From positions 1,302,001 to 1,366,000 of the forward strand of contig JPOM01000001.1 of assembly GCA_000733915.1 (NCBI GenBank): a stretch of DNA of 64,000 nt, read 5' to 3'. Position 1 is the first letter of the stretch, and every line of letters begins with the position of its first letter. Position numbers and translations under genes: made by a program. Origin of the DNA: Caulobacteraceae bacterium PMMR1 (lineage in GTDB: Bacteria; Pseudomonadota; Alphaproteobacteria; Caulobacterales; Caulobacteraceae). Positions 1-11,141 of this stretch are shown one piece after another. A model generated the notes under the pieces. That model ran no database searches, was not told where the DNA came from, and worked only from the letters and a program-made list of their open reading frames with translations.

Positions 1-560
1 TTGGCGATGTTGTTGATTAGCTCCTGCATGGTCACGGTCTTGCCGACGCCCGCGCCGCCGAAGAGGCCGATCTTGCCGCCCTTGGTATAGGGGCAAAGCA
101 GGTCGATGACCTTGATGCCCGTGACCAGGATCTCGGTCGTGGAGGACTGCTCGGCGAAGGTCGGGGCCTCGCGGTGGATCACCGCCGTGTGCTCGCGCGA
201 CACAGGGCCGGCTTCGTCGATCGGCTCGCCCACGACGTTCATGATGCGGCCGAGGGTGGCAGGACCGACCGGCACCGTGATCGGCGCGCCGGTGTCGACG
301 ACCTCCTGGCCCCGCACTAGGCCCTCGGTCGTGTCCATGGCGATCGTGCGCACGGTGTTCTCGCCGAGGTGCTGGGCGACCTCGAGCACGAGCCGGAACG
401 GCTCGCCGGTGCGCTGGTCGACGTTGGCGGTCTCCAGCGCATTCAGGACCCTGGGCAGGTGGCCCTGGAACTCGACGTCGACGACGGCGCCGATCACCTG
501 GACAATGCGGCCCTTGGCGACGCCCTCTTGGGCGGTGATGGAGTGCGGTTGTGCGGTCAT
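1..560 (-). CDS. atpD: F1 ATP synthase beta subunit, N-terminal part (partial)
   Basis: Catalytic beta subunit of the F1 sector of ATP synthase, which makes ATP from ADP and phosphate at the cytoplasmic face of the inner membrane. The gene runs off the left edge; about 186 codons are visible from an ATG at 558-560. The N-terminal beta-barrel ([15 protein letters not shown]) and the P-loop GGAGVGKT near residue 170 are both present. It follows atpG with a 72-base gap and is the last visible gene of the atpH-atpA-atpG-atpD operon; atpC would normally lie further left. Identity is certain. Confidence 0.98.
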   Translation of the reverse strand, partial: MTAQPHSITAQEGVAKGRIVQVIGAVVDVEFQGHLPRVLNALETANVDQRTGEPFRLVLEVAQHLGENTVRTIAMDTTEGLVRGQEVVDTGAPITVPVGPATLGRIMNVVGEPIDEAGPVSREHTAVIHREAPTFAEQSSTTEILVTGIKVIDLLCPYTKGGKIGLFGGAGVGKTVTMQELINNIA

Positions 561-632
561 GAGGCGGTCCTCGTATCAGTTCGGTCCGGCGGCGGGGAGG
601 CCGCGGGTGTGTTTGGCGACGCGGTTAGCGGC

Positions 633-1514
633 TCACAGCGCTTCCGCGCCGGAGATGATCTCGATCAGCTCCTTGGTGATCTGCGCCTGACGGGTACGGT
701 TCATCTGGATGGTGAGGGCGTTGATCAGGTCGCCCGCATTGCGGGTGGCCGAGTCCATCGCGGCCATCTGGGCGGCGAAGAAGCCGGCCTGGTTCTCCAG
801 CACGGCAGCCAGAAGCTGAATCGCGATGTTGCGGGGGAGCAGGGTCTTGAGGATCTCCTCTTCGCCCGGTTCGTACGAATAGACGCCGCCCTTGAGGTCG
901 GGCGAGGCGCCTTCGTCCGCCGCGTCGACCACCGCCGGGATCAGCTGCTTGGAGGTCGGGACCTGCGAAATCACCGACTTGAAGCGGCTGTAGAACAGGG
1001 TGACCACATCGATCTCGCCAGCCAGATAGAGGTCGATGATTTGCTGGGCGATCGGCTGCACGAGCTCGAAGTTCGGCGACTTCAGCCCAAGCTCGTAGTT
1101 TTCGACGAACCGGCTGGCGAACTGACGGCGCAGGCCATCGCGCGCCTTGCGGCCGATGGTCAGGATGCGGACATCCTTGCCCTGCGCGATCAGGGAGGCG
1201 ATCCGCTCCCGCGCCGCGCGCACCACGTTGGAGTTGATCCCCCCCGCAAGGCCGCGATCCGACGCCGCCACCACGATAAGGTGGCGCTGATCCTTGCCGG
1301 TGCCCGCGAGCAGCAGCGGCGCGGACGGACCCGAGACGCTCTTGGCGAGGTTGGCGATCACGCTCGCCATGCGGCGGGCGTAGGGCCGCGCGGCCTCCGC
1401 CTGGGCCTGGGCGCGGCGGAGCTTGGCCGCCGCCACCATCTGCAGCGCCTTGGTGATCTTCTGGGTGGATTTCACACTCGCGATGCGAGTGCGCATCTCT
1501 TTGACGCTCGCCAA
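633..1514 (-). CDS. atpG: F1 ATP synthase gamma subunit
   Basis: Gamma subunit, the central rotating shaft of F1 ATP synthase. It has 293 residues, normal for alphaproteobacteria, with the conserved N-terminal helix [19 protein letters not shown] and the C-terminal helix around [16 protein letters not shown]. The start is a TTG at 1512-1514, fixed by that N-terminus; an AGAGGG ribosome-binding site lies 8 bases upstream, inside the end of the methyltransferase gene. Only two bases separate its start from that gene's stop, so translation of gamma probably depends on the inserted gene being read. A TTG start for a stoichiometric ATP synthase subunit is unusual. Confidence 0.97.
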   Translation of the reverse strand: MASVKEMRTRIASVKSTQKITKALQMVAAAKLRRAQAQAEAARPYARRMASVIANLAKSVSGPSAPLLLAGTGKDQRHLIVVAASDRGLAGGINSNVVRAARERIASLIAQGKDVRILTIGRKARDGLRRQFASRFVENYELGLKSPNFELVQPIAQQIIDLYLAGEIDVVTLFYSRFKSVISQVPTSKQLIPAVVDAADEGASPDLKGGVYSYEPGEEEILKTLLPRNIAIQLLAAVLENQAGFFAAQMAAMDSATRNAGDLINALTIQMNRTRQAQITKELIEIISGAEAL

Positions 1515-1516
1515 GA

Positions 1517-2383
1517 CTATGCCCTCTTCATGCCAAGAAAGCCCATGATGCCTTCGCTATGCAGATAGACCTCCTGCACATCGACTCCACTGTAGGCCAT
1601 GAGCCGCGTGGCGGACTTCTTGCTGAAATGCCCGATATGTTCGTGCTGTATCACGATATCTTCAAACGGTAGAGGTTCGCCGGCGCCCCTCAAGCGCTCC
1701 AGTCGCGCGAAGCTGTCTTCGAGCTCGCCGCTGTAGGGGCGAGGCAGCTCCACATAGACGAAGGCGTTCTGGCGCAGCAGCGAGACAAGCTGCGTCAGAA
1801 GACGACGCGGCTGAGGCACATGCTCGAACACGTGCGTGGCGAACAAGACCCCGGCCTTGGCCATGGTAGCGGCGAGATCGCCGCCTTTGCGCTCGTAGTC
1901 TTCCTCGACTACGGTGATCCTAGCCTTAGGGAAGACATAGCGCGAATAGTAACCGTCTCCGCCTCCGAAATCTACGACATCTCCATCGAAGTCTTTGAAC
2001 TTCTTCATGAAGTAGTCGTAGTATCCGCGCCGGAGAGCATAGTCCGGCCCGTTTTCGTCCGCCATCCGCACGGCGAGTTCGGCATAACCCGGCTCGTGAC
2101 GATCTCGGGCCGCGTTGTAGGTCTGATCGCGGTAGCCCGTGTAGAGCGCGGCCAGGACCTCTTCGGTGTAGAAAGGCGTGATGAAGACGTGCTCGCACGC
2201 TTGGCAGATGTACGAGCGCGCTTCCTGTATGGGCAACCCCGTCCGTTCAATGATGAAGGGTGATTGGTAGGCAGGAATCCAGCGGCGCGTCGGTTGCAGG
2301 CAGACCGGGCAGGCCACCTCATCCCCTGCGGCAGGAGATGCCGCAGAGCCACTTTGCCGCGACCGCGATGCAACGCCAGCCAT
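1517..2383 (-). CDS. class I SAM-dependent methyltransferase inserted in the atp operon
   Basis: A 288-residue protein from the ATG at 2381-2383; a TTG six bases upstream is an alternative. Near residues 25-70 are two CxxC pairs (CPVC, CQAC), as in the zinc-binding N-terminus of sugar C-methyltransferases. The SAM site [14 protein letters not shown] follows near residue 135 and [13 protein letters not shown] near 185. The family usually methylates small molecules or nucleotide sugars; the substrate here cannot be read. The gene sits between atpA and atpG, where ATP synthase operons normally have nothing. Its G+C is low for the window: I count 59 of 120 bases at 1921-2040, against 41 of 60 at 3061-3120 in atpA. 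This suggests transfer. The methyltransferase fold is sure, the substrate unknown. Confidence 0.88.
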   Translation of the reverse strand: MAGVASRSRQSGSAASPAAGDEVACPVCLQPTRRWIPAYQSPFIIERTGLPIQEARSYICQACEHVFITPFYTEEVLAALYTGYRDQTYNAARDRHEPGYAELAVRMADENGPDYALRRGYYDYFMKKFKDFDGDVVDFGGGDGYYSRYVFPKARITVVEEDYERKGGDLAATMAKAGVLFATHVFEHVPQPRRLLTQLVSLLRQNAFVYVELPRPYSGELEDSFARLERLRGAGEPLPFEDIVIQHEHIGHFSKKSATRLMAYSGVDVQEVYLHSEGIMGFLGMKRA

Positions 2384-2393
2384 CCCCAAGAAC

Positions 2394-4497
<2,104 letters not shown>

Positions 4498-4910
4498 CTT
4501 ACCGTCCGAATAAGCGTTGAGCCCGGCCGCTCGGCCATCTGGCAAGCAGTCCGGGCTGACAGGCTGGATCTCTTGGAGAGACAAGAGAAAACCGCGCGCG
4601 GGAGGGCTGTGCGACGCACCCTTCCGCCCGAAGCGCGGCGGAGATAGCACGCACGTTTCGGCGCCGCAACCAGGGCCCGGAGCGCGGCTCCACGCTCGCC
4701 GTCGAGGCTGTCACAGGCGCGAAATACTCTTCGGTCAAATCCCCCGCATGCGTCGACGCGACCTCCTCGCCGGCCTTGCCCTCGGCAGCGCGGCCCCCGC
4801 TCTGACCGGCCGGCGCGCGCAAAGGCGGCGGGCGGCTTGCGCCCGCGCCCGGCATAGGGAATGACGCCGCCTGATCGACGGCCCTCAAGGCCGCGCCGCG
4901 CGGCCGGGTG
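4498..4910. other. intergenic region upstream of atpH and of the MBOAT gene
   Basis: About 410 bases between two divergent genes. It should hold the leftward atp operon promoter and a rightward promoter for the MBOAT pair, but I cannot point to convincing -35/-10 boxes. The only coding-like content is the short Tat-signal-like frame at 4748-4864, listed separately. Confidence 0.5.
4748..4864 (+). pseudogene. Tat signal peptide-like fragment
   Basis: A 38-codon frame starting MRRRDLLAGLALGSAAPALTG. It has the arginine pair and hydrophobic stretch of a twin-arginine export signal, then turns into arginine-rich nonsense and stops. A one-base shift after residue 20 gives an alternative continuation with an ARA cleavage-like site (PARAKAAGG), which also stops within about 15 codons. 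Either this is the head of a lost exported protein or a chance frame; with such high G+C, chance is a serious possibility. Confidence 0.3.
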
Positions 4911-6274
4911 ATGCTGTTTCCACAGCCTAGCTTCCTTTTCGTCCTGCTCCCGGTCGGCCTTGCGCTGCTCCACCTGCTGCGACGCGCCGACCAGCGCCGC
5001 GGGCGCTCCTGGCCGTGAGCCTCGTCGCCGCCGGCTGGGGCGAGCCGATCACCCTGGCCTTGATCGCGGGCCTCTCGCTCGTGAACTGGACGGCGGCGCG
5101 GGTGATCGGCCAGGGCGAGGCCGTACGCGCAAGCCTTGCGTTCCGGGCGGCGCTGGCGATCGATCTGCTGGCCTTTGCAGGCGTCTACGCTTTTGCGGCG
5201 CGGAGCGGCTCCCCGCTGCCCTTGGGCGCGGCCTTCGTCCTGCCCGCCGCGATCTCCTATCTCGTCGACATCCGGCAGGGCCGGGCCGAGCCGGGGCGCT
5301 GGCCCGACCGCGCGGCCCTGAACCTGGCGCTCTTTCCCAAGCTGGCGGCGGGGCCGGTCGTGCGCTGGCGCCGGCTCGCGCCCGGGCTGGAGCGGCTGCG
5401 AGTCACGCCGGGGCGACTGTCGGCGGGCCTGCGCCTGGTCGTGATCGGCCTCGCCCAAAAGCTGCTGCTGGCCGATCAGATCGCCCCGCTGGCGGCCGGC
5501 CTCTTCGACCAGACCGTCCGGCCGCGGTTCGCCGAAGCGTGGCTTGGGCTTTGCGCCTTCAGCCTGCAGATCTCCTTCGACCTGTCCGGGTATAGCCTGA
5601 TGGCGGCAGGGCTGGGGGCCGCGCTCGGACTGAGGCTGCCGCGCAACCTGCGCCGGCCGCTCAGGGCCCTGTCGGTGACGGACTTCTGGCGGCGCTGGCT
5701 TTTGGGCGCGACCGCATGGATGCAGGCCTATGTCGTGGCGCCGCTCAGCCGCACCCGCCTGCCCGAGCCGATCATCGTCGCCCTTGTCTTCCTGCTGATC
5801 GCACTGTGGCAGGGGCCATCGTGGCTGCTGCTCGCGTGGGGCGGCTGGCAGGGAGCCTGGATCTTAATCGAGCGGCAGGTCGCAGCGCGGGGGCCGCCTC
5901 GCGTGTTCGCTCCCGCGGCCTGGAGCTATGCGATGCTGGTCACAGGCCTGGGCTGGGTGCTGTTCCGCGCGCCGAGCTTTCACCGGGCGGGCGAGGTCTA
6001 TGCGGGCCTGCTCGGGCTGCACGGCTTCGGGCCCATGCAGTCCGCCGTCGCCGACGCCGTTACGCCCTTCAGCCTCGCCGCGCTTTCGCTCGCCGCCGTG
6101 CTGGCGCTCGTCCCGAGGCTCAGGTGGCCGGCCGCCTGGGCCCCCTTGCCGCATGTCCCGCGGGACTGGCGGGTCTGGGTCGATGCCGCGCTGATCGCGA
6201 GCCTCTTCGCCCTATGCGTGCTCGCCGTCGCTCAGGCGCCGCCGGCGAGCGCCGTGCGCTGGCTGGGGATCTGA
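4911..6274 (+). CDS. AlgI-like MBOAT membrane protein, catalytic residues replaced, frame broken near 5000
   Basis: Member of the membrane-bound O-acyltransferase family (AlgI/PatA type), which carries acetyl groups across the inner membrane for polysaccharide O-acetylation. An ATG at 4911 opens the typical N-terminus (MLFPQPSFLFVLLPVGLALL) but stops at 5016-5018. The rest reads in another frame, with RALLAVSLVAAGWG running into the GTG at 5015 and on to 6274. One added or lost base near 4995-5008 restores a protein of about 454 residues. Family landmarks are clear: FDLSGYSLMAAGLG, LSVTDFWRRWL, ALWQGPSWLL. In AlgI these read GYSDMA, FWRRWH and LWHG; the aspartate and both histidines are gone here, including the proposed catalytic one. 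It probably forms a unit with the next gene, five bases downstream. Confidence 0.85.
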
Positions 6275-6279
6275 GCCGC

Positions 6280-7311
6280 ATGCCCTTGCTGCAGCGCGAC
6301 CGCCGCCATCTCGGAACCCTCCTCCTGGCCGCCTTCGGCCTCGTCGGCGGGGTCGCGGCCTTGCGGCCGGGCGCGCCGCTGAAGCCTCCCGCCGGCGTCG
6401 AGCCCTGGCGCAGGCCACAGGCGGCGCTGGACCAAGGCCTGCGCGCGCGCCTGCCGTTTGCGGGCGCGCTCGCCCGCACGACCGCCCGCCTGGCCCTGCG
6501 CGGGCCCGAGACCGCGGCGGTGGAGGGCAAGGACGGCCAGCTCTTCGCCGAACAGGGGCTGCTCCGCGCCATCGGGCGGGAGGTGCGACCCGCCGCCGTG
6601 GACGCCTACACCGACTGGCTCTGCGGGCTGAACAGGCGGCTGGTGCAGCGCGGGACCACCTTCGCCTTCGCCGTCGCGCCCGCCACGGCGGCGATCTACC
6701 CCGACCGCCTGCCGTCGAGCGTCGGCCGCCCCCGCACCCCTTCGGAGACCGACCTGATCCTGACCCATGCCGCAGCCTGCGGCGTGGTGACCGTGGACGT
6801 CCGCCCGGCCCTGGTCGCCGCCAAGACGCAGCCGATCTACCGCAAGACCGACAGCCGCTGGACCGACCGCGGGGCGCTGATCGCCTATGACGCGCTGGTG
6901 AACGCGATCGGGCAGGGGGACTGGGCGATCACGCCGGAGCGCCTGCCCTGGCGCGTCGCGAGCCGGCCGGGCGACCTGCGGCCCGACGGTCCGCCCGAAC
7001 CCGTGCCGGTCCCCGACCTGTCAGGCCTCCTGCCGGCGCAGATGCAGCGCAGCGGCGTTCCGGGCATCACCGGCGGCGGGCCGGACAAGGCGTTCCTGCT
7101 GGACACCGGCCGTCCGGGTCCGACCGTGCTGGTGGTGGGCGATCGCTGGAGCCGCGACGCGCTGTCCGGCTACTTCGCCGCGTTCGCGGGCAAGGTCGCC
7201 TGGGCGAGCGACCAGGGCTGCCGCCTCGACCCGGCGATCTTCGACGCGCTGAACCCCGCCATCGTCATCCTGATGCCCAGCGACGCGGGCGCGCAGTGCC
7301 GCAAACCCTGA
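6280..7311 (+). CDS. AlgJ/AlgX-like protein lacking the SGNH catalytic residues
   Basis: A 343-residue protein with one N-terminal hydrophobic segment ([18 protein letters not shown]), so probably anchored in or exported across the inner membrane. The body resembles the AlgJ/AlgX periplasmic acetyltransferase family: [19 protein letters not shown] around residue 130, the [18 protein letters not shown] block around residue 190, and [11 protein letters not shown] around residue 285. In active members the second block reads DTHW or DHHW and the third GDS or GTS. Here the histidine is arginine and the serine is arginine. The gene follows the MBOAT gene closely, as in alginate O-acetylation operons, but neither protein keeps the residues needed for known chemistry. 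Confidence 0.78.
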   Translation: MPLLQRDRRHLGTLLLAAFGLVGGVAALRPGAPLKPPAGVEPWRRPQAALDQGLRARLPFAGALARTTARLALRGPETAAVEGKDGQLFAEQGLLRAIGREVRPAAVDAYTDWLCGLNRRLVQRGTTFAFAVAPATAAIYPDRLPSSVGRPRTPSETDLILTHAAACGVVTVDVRPALVAAKTQPIYRKTDSRWTDRGALIAYDALVNAIGQGDWAITPERLPWRVASRPGDLRPDGPPEPVPVPDLSGLLPAQMQRSGVPGITGGGPDKAFLLDTGRPGPTVLVVGDRWSRDALSGYFAAFAGKVAWASDQGCRLDPAIFDALNPAIVILMPSDAGAQCRKP

Positions 7312-7317
7312 GGGCGC

Positions 7318-8043
7318 TCAGGCGTCCGGGCGCTTGCGACGCCTGAGGCCGTTCAGCGCCTCGACCCCCAGCGAGAAGGCGATGGCGAAGTAGATATAGC
7401 CGCGCGGGATGTCGAAGCCGGTGCCGTCCGCCACCAGCGCCACGCCGATGAGCAGGATGAAGCTCAAGGCCAGCATCTTGGCGGTCGGGCGGCGCTCGAT
7501 GAACTCCGCCACGGGCCGGGCGGCGACCATCATCAGCAGGGTCGCGATCGCGACCGCGGCCACCATGACCCCGAGCTGGCGCGCCATGCCGACCGCGGTG
7601 ATCACGCTGTCGAGCGAGAAGACGATGTTGACCAGGCCGATCTGCGCGATCGTGCCGACCAAGCCCGAGACCCGCGCTGGCCTCCCCGCGTGCTCGGGAT
7701 GGACCTCGATGTCGCCGCGGATCTCAGTGGCGCCCTTGTAGAGCAGGAAGAGTCCCCCCGCGATCAGGACCGCGTCCTTGATCGTCAACGGCCCGTTCGG
7801 CAGCTCGACGAGCACCACGTCCAGCCGCGTGATCCAGACCAGGCCGACCAGCATGGCGACCCGCAACACCAAGGCGAGCCAGAGGCCTAGCTGGCGCCCC
7901 ATGCCCTGTTGCGCCGGCGGCAATCGCCCCGCCGCCACGGCCACGAAGACGATGTTGTCGACGCTCAGGACGACCTCCAGGAAGGTCAGCGTCAGGAACG
8001 ACGCCGCCGTATCGAAGGTCAGGTACTCGGAAAGATCGGGCAT
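7318..8043 (-). CDS. TerC family integral membrane protein
   Basis: A 241-residue polytopic inner-membrane protein of the TerC family. The signature LEVVLSVDNIVFVAVAAGRL near residue 22 and FSLDSVITAVGMA near residue 140 carry the conserved membrane acidic residues. About seven hydrophobic segments are visible, ending in a basic tail. Members are linked to tellurite resistance and, in some bacteria, manganese export; which applies here cannot be told. It is convergent with the AlgJ-like gene (six-base gap) and divergent from the MFS gene. No yybP-ykoY riboswitch is recognisable in the 91 bases upstream. Confidence 0.93.
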   Translation of the reverse strand: MPDLSEYLTFDTAASFLTLTFLEVVLSVDNIVFVAVAAGRLPPAQQGMGRQLGLWLALVLRVAMLVGLVWITRLDVVLVELPNGPLTIKDAVLIAGGLFLLYKGATEIRGDIEVHPEHAGRPARVSGLVGTIAQIGLVNIVFSLDSVITAVGMARQLGVMVAAVAIATLLMMVAARPVAEFIERRPTAKMLALSFILLIGVALVADGTGFDIPRGYIYFAIAFSLGVEALNGLRRRKRPDA

Positions 8044-8134
8044 GGGCGGGGCTTCAGCCTTCGTCCGGGTTTCGCAAGGCGCGCGCCTCGCCTAAGCAGC
8101 CCCTCTGTCTATCCTTACCTAAAGGCGCAAGACC

Positions 8135-9811
8135 ATGACCGACCATCCAAGCCAGCGCTTTACGCCGCAGGAACGGCGCACGACGCTCGCGGCGGTGATG
8201 ATCGTGTTCCTGCTCAGCGCCATGGACCAGACGATCGTGGCGACCGCCATGCCGCGGATCGTGGCACAGTTGAGGGGGCTTGACCTCTATCCCTGGGTGA
8301 CGACGGCCTACCTTCTGGCCTCCACCGTCATGGTGCCGATCTACGGTCGCCTCCTCGACATCTATGGCCGCAAGCCCGTGCTGCTGGCGGGCGTCGGGCT
8401 CTTCACCTTCGGGAGCGGGCTGTGCGGCTTGGCGGGCGCGTTCGGCGGGTTGCCGGGTTTGGGCGGAGGCATGTTGCAGCTGATCGCCTTCCGGGCGGTG
8501 CAGGGGTTGGGTGGAGGCGCGCTGTTCACCTCGGCGTTCGCCATCATCGCCGACCTCTATCCGCCGCGGGAGCGGGGCAAGTTCGCCGGCCTGTTCGGCT
8601 CTGTGTTCGGCTTCGCCAGCGTCGTGGGGCCGGTGGTCGGCGGCTTCCTCACCGACCTGCAGACCATCCACATCTTCGGCGCGGCGATCGCGGGCTGGCG
8701 CTGGGTGTTCTACGTCAACCTGCCACTGGCCCTGCTCAGCCTGTTCATGATCCTGGTCCGGATGCCGAAGCTGGAAAGCAAGCGCGGCGGACGCATCGAC
8801 TGGCTGGGCGCGGCCCTGATCCTGACCACCTTCGTGCCCTTGCTCCTGGCCCTGAGCTGGGGCGGCCGGGACCAGCCCTGGACCTCGCCCCGGATCGTGG
8901 GCCTGCTCGCCGGCGCGGCCGCGTCGCTGCTGGCGTTCGTCGCCTGGGAACTGCGGACGCCCGAGCCGATCCTGAACCTGAAGTTGTTCCGCAACCGCAC
9001 CTTCTCGATCGGCAACGGCGCGGTCTTCGTGCTGGCGATGGCCTTCATGGGCCTGGCCACCTTCCTGCCGCTCTACCTGCAGCTTGGGCTGGGCGTGAAG
9101 GCCACGACGAGCGGCCTCACCCTGCTGCCGCTGATGCTTGGGGTGATCACGGGCTCCACGCTCAGCGGCCTGCTCGTCACCCGCACGGGGCGCTACAAGC
9201 CCTGGATGTTGATCGGCTGCGCCATGATGCTGGCCGGCGGCGTCCTGCTGCTTCTGCTGGGACCGCGGAGCACGCCGGTGGATGTCGCCTGGCGGGTGCT
9301 GGTGCTGGGGATCGGTCTTGGCCCCGCCCAGAGCCTCTTCACGGTGGCGACGCAGAATGCCGTGCAGCCCAGCGAGATCGGCGTGGCCACCAGCGCCTCG
9401 CAATTCTTCCGCCAGATCGGCTCCACGATCGGGGTGGCGCTGTTCGGGACGGTGCTGACGACTCAGCTCGCGTCAGCCTCGGCGACGTCCGCCCAGCACC
9501 TGACCCTGTCGGACCTCGAGCGCATGGCGGTGCAGGCCCAGATCGCGCCCAAGACGGCGCAGAGCTCCGGTCCGCCGATGGCGGTGCGCAACAGCGTCGC
9601 CCATGCGATCCACGGCGTGACCCTGGCGGCTCTGGTCGTGACGGTGATCGGGGCGGCTGCGACGCTGATGCTGCCGGAGCTGCCGCTTCGGGGGCGGGGG
9701 CCTCAGGCGCGCAAGCCCGAGGACGAGGCTCAGGCCGCAGCGGCGGCGGCGGACGCGTCGGGCCAGGCCACCGGTGGCAGCGCCTCGAACGCGGGCCGCG
9801 CCAGCGCATAG
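8135..9811 (+). CDS. DHA2-family MFS multidrug exporter (EmrB/QacA type)
   Basis: A 558-residue transporter with about 14 hydrophobic segments, as in drug:proton antiporters of the EmrB/QacA group. The family block [20 protein letters not shown] sits near residue 27, followed by [15 protein letters not shown] (motif A) and [11 protein letters not shown]. Such pumps extrude drugs or dyes using the proton gradient; the substrate is unknown. No TetR-type repressor or membrane-fusion partner lies beside it. The alanine-rich cytoplasmic tail (last ~30 residues) is encoded by DNA that also encodes, on the other strand, the tail of the EAL protein. Confidence 0.95.
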   Translation: MTDHPSQRFTPQERRTTLAAVMIVFLLSAMDQTIVATAMPRIVAQLRGLDLYPWVTTAYLLASTVMVPIYGRLLDIYGRKPVLLAGVGLFTFGSGLCGLAGAFGGLPGLGGGMLQLIAFRAVQGLGGGALFTSAFAIIADLYPPRERGKFAGLFGSVFGFASVVGPVVGGFLTDLQTIHIFGAAIAGWRWVFYVNLPLALLSLFMILVRMPKLESKRGGRIDWLGAALILTTFVPLLLALSWGGRDQPWTSPRIVGLLAGAAASLLAFVAWELRTPEPILNLKLFRNRTFSIGNGAVFVLAMAFMGLATFLPLYLQLGLGVKATTSGLTLLPLMLGVITGSTLSGLLVTRTGRYKPWMLIGCAMMLAGGVLLLLLGPRSTPVDVAWRVLVLGIGLGPAQSLFTVATQNAVQPSEIGVATSASQFFRQIGSTIGVALFGTVLTTQLASASATSAQHLTLSDLERMAVQAQIAPKTAQSSGPPMAVRNSVAHAIHGVTLAALVVTVIGAAATLMLPELPLRGRGPQARKPEDEAQAAAAAADASGQATGGSASNAGRASA

Positions 9812-10503
9812 CCCTGGAAGAGGCTCACGCCCATGTCGGCCAGGGTCGCCATTTCCGCGGCGCTCTCCACGCCCTCGGCCACGACCGCAATGCAGAGGTC
9901 CTCGCACATGCTCAGCAGGCTCGCCACGATGGTGCGCTTCACAGGGTTGCGGTCGATGTCGCGGATCAGCTCCATGTCGAGCTTGATCAGGTCGGGCTGG
10001 AACCGGGACAGGAGCGTCAATCCTGAATAGCCAGCCCCGAAATCGTCCACGGCGGTGCGGAAGCCAATGTCCTTGTAGGCCGAGATGATGCGCCCGAGGT
10101 GCTCGGCGTCGACCTGCTCGGTCTCGGTGAACTCGAAGACGATGCGGTCGAGCGGGAAGGCGAAGCGCGCCGCCGCCGCCAGGGTCGCCCGGATGCAGGC
10201 GCGGGGCTGGTAGACGGCGTTGGGCAGGAAGTTGATCGAGACGCACGCGCCGTCCTGCGCCAGCCCGAGCGCCGACGACAGCTCGATGGCCTTGACGCGG
10301 CAGGCCTGGTCGAAGGCGTAGCGGTTGGTCTCGTCCACAGCGCTCAGGACGCTGAAGGCGCCCTGCGCCTCGGGCCCGCGCACCAGGGCCTCGTAGGCGA
10401 AGACCGAGCGGGCCTGGAGGTCCACGATGGGCTGGAAGGCCATGCTGAACGGCTGGTCGAAGCCTGCGCCGTCCCGGCAGCCCTGACACTTCGCGACCGA
10501 CAT
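9730..10503 (-). CDS. EAL-domain cyclic-di-GMP phosphodiesterase
   Basis: A stand-alone EAL protein, 257 residues from the ATG at 10501-10503. It should hydrolyse cyclic-di-GMP, the second messenger controlling motility, attachment and, in Caulobacter relatives, cell-cycle progression. Motifs for activity are intact: YEALVRG (EAL), [38 protein letters not shown] and FQGYALARP. The N-terminus has a CxxC pair (KCQGC), a possible metal site. There is no GGDEF, PAS or membrane segment. The C-terminus is a run of alanines, and its last 82 bases overlap the end of the convergent MFS gene. Confidence 0.94.
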   Translation of the reverse strand: MSVAKCQGCRDGAGFDQPFSMAFQPIVDLQARSVFAYEALVRGPEAQGAFSVLSAVDETNRYAFDQACRVKAIELSSALGLAQDGACVSINFLPNAVYQPRACIRATLAAAARFAFPLDRIVFEFTETEQVDAEHLGRIISAYKDIGFRTAVDDFGAGYSGLTLLSRFQPDLIKLDMELIRDIDRNPVKRTIVASLLSMCEDLCIAVVAEGVESAAEMATLADMGVSLFQGYALARPAFEALPPVAWPDASAAAAAA

Positions 10504-10671
10504 CTGCGACCCTGACTGTGCCAGTCTAGGACAATCTGACGCAGAAGGTATGAAATTTCCGTCAGCATGGACCGGCTGTAAGGCCAGGGAAGGTTGCGGC
10601 TGAGCGACGCTGCTGTAGCCTTGCTTCAGGCCGCCGAGCCACGTGCGGCCGCAACCCAAGGGACCTCGCCC

Positions 10672-10983
10672 ATGCGCACGCTGATCCTCGCCGCGGCCGC
10701 CGCCGCCCTCATCGCCGGGCCCGCGCTCGCCGCCAAGAAAGCCGAAAAGCCGGCTCCGACCAACGCCACCGCGACCTCGACCTCCGCCAAGAAGGAGATG
10801 AGCCCGGCGCAGCAGAAAAACATCCAGACGATGAAGGACTGCGGCGCCCAGTGGCGCGCCCTGCCGCCCGCCCAGCAGCAGAAGTACAAGGATCTCGCCA
10901 AGACCGAGAAGACCAAGAAGGGCAAGCCGCTGAACAACGGCTGGATCGCCTTTGAGAAGGAATGCCGCGCCAAGAAGGGCTGA
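10672..10983 (+). CDS. small secreted lysine-rich protein
   Basis: A 103-residue protein with a clear Sec signal peptide (MRTLILAAAAAALIAGPALA, then AKK). The mature part is about 83 residues, very rich in lysine and glutamine, with two cysteines (MKDCGAQW and KECRAKKG) that could pair in the periplasm. The start at 10672 follows directly from the signal peptide; upstream codons in frame do not add to it. I do not recognise a characterised family. It stands alone between the divergent EAL gene and a hairpin downstream. Confidence 0.75.
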   Translation: MRTLILAAAAAALIAGPALAAKKAEKPAPTNATATSTSAKKEMSPAQQKNIQTMKDCGAQWRALPPAQQQKYKDLAKTEKTKKGKPLNNGWIAFEKECRAKKG

Positions 10984-10995
10984 GTTCTTAGCCCG

Positions 10996-11031
10996 GGACG
11001 GCGGCGCCGCCGCAAAGGACGCCGCCGTTCC
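10996..11031 (+). terminator. GC-rich hairpin after the small secreted protein gene
   Basis: An inverted repeat of about 11 base pairs with one bulge (GGACGGCGGCG against CGCCGCCGTTCC), starting 12 bases after the stop codon. No T-tract follows, so it is at best a weak intrinsic terminator or an mRNA 3'-end stabiliser. Confidence 0.5.
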
Positions 11032-11042
11032 GCTCTCACAGC

Positions 11043-11093
11043 CCCCGAACCGCGTCTGACCCCGAACCGCGTCTGACCCCCGGAACCGCGTCT
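11043..11093. repeat. three tandem copies of a 17-base unit
   Basis: The unit CCCCGAACCGCGTCTGA occurs at 11043-11059 and 11060-11076 exactly, and a third copy with one extra base and a changed end follows at 11077-11093. It lies in the gap between the small secreted protein gene and the flavin-binding protein gene. No mobile-element gene accompanies it. Confidence 0.8.
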
Positions 11094-11141
11094 CGCCCTC
11101 TTCGGTTACGCCCGCGACCGCGACGAGAGGAGAGCGACGCC

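Noticed and set aside
8044-8134. Possible yybP-ykoY manganese riboswitch before terC
   Set aside because: The 91-base gap lacks the conserved core I would expect.
8054-9403. A 449-codon minus-strand frame opposite the MFS exporter
   Set aside because: Glutamine/histidine/arginine-rich antisense shadow of a membrane-protein gene; no domain.
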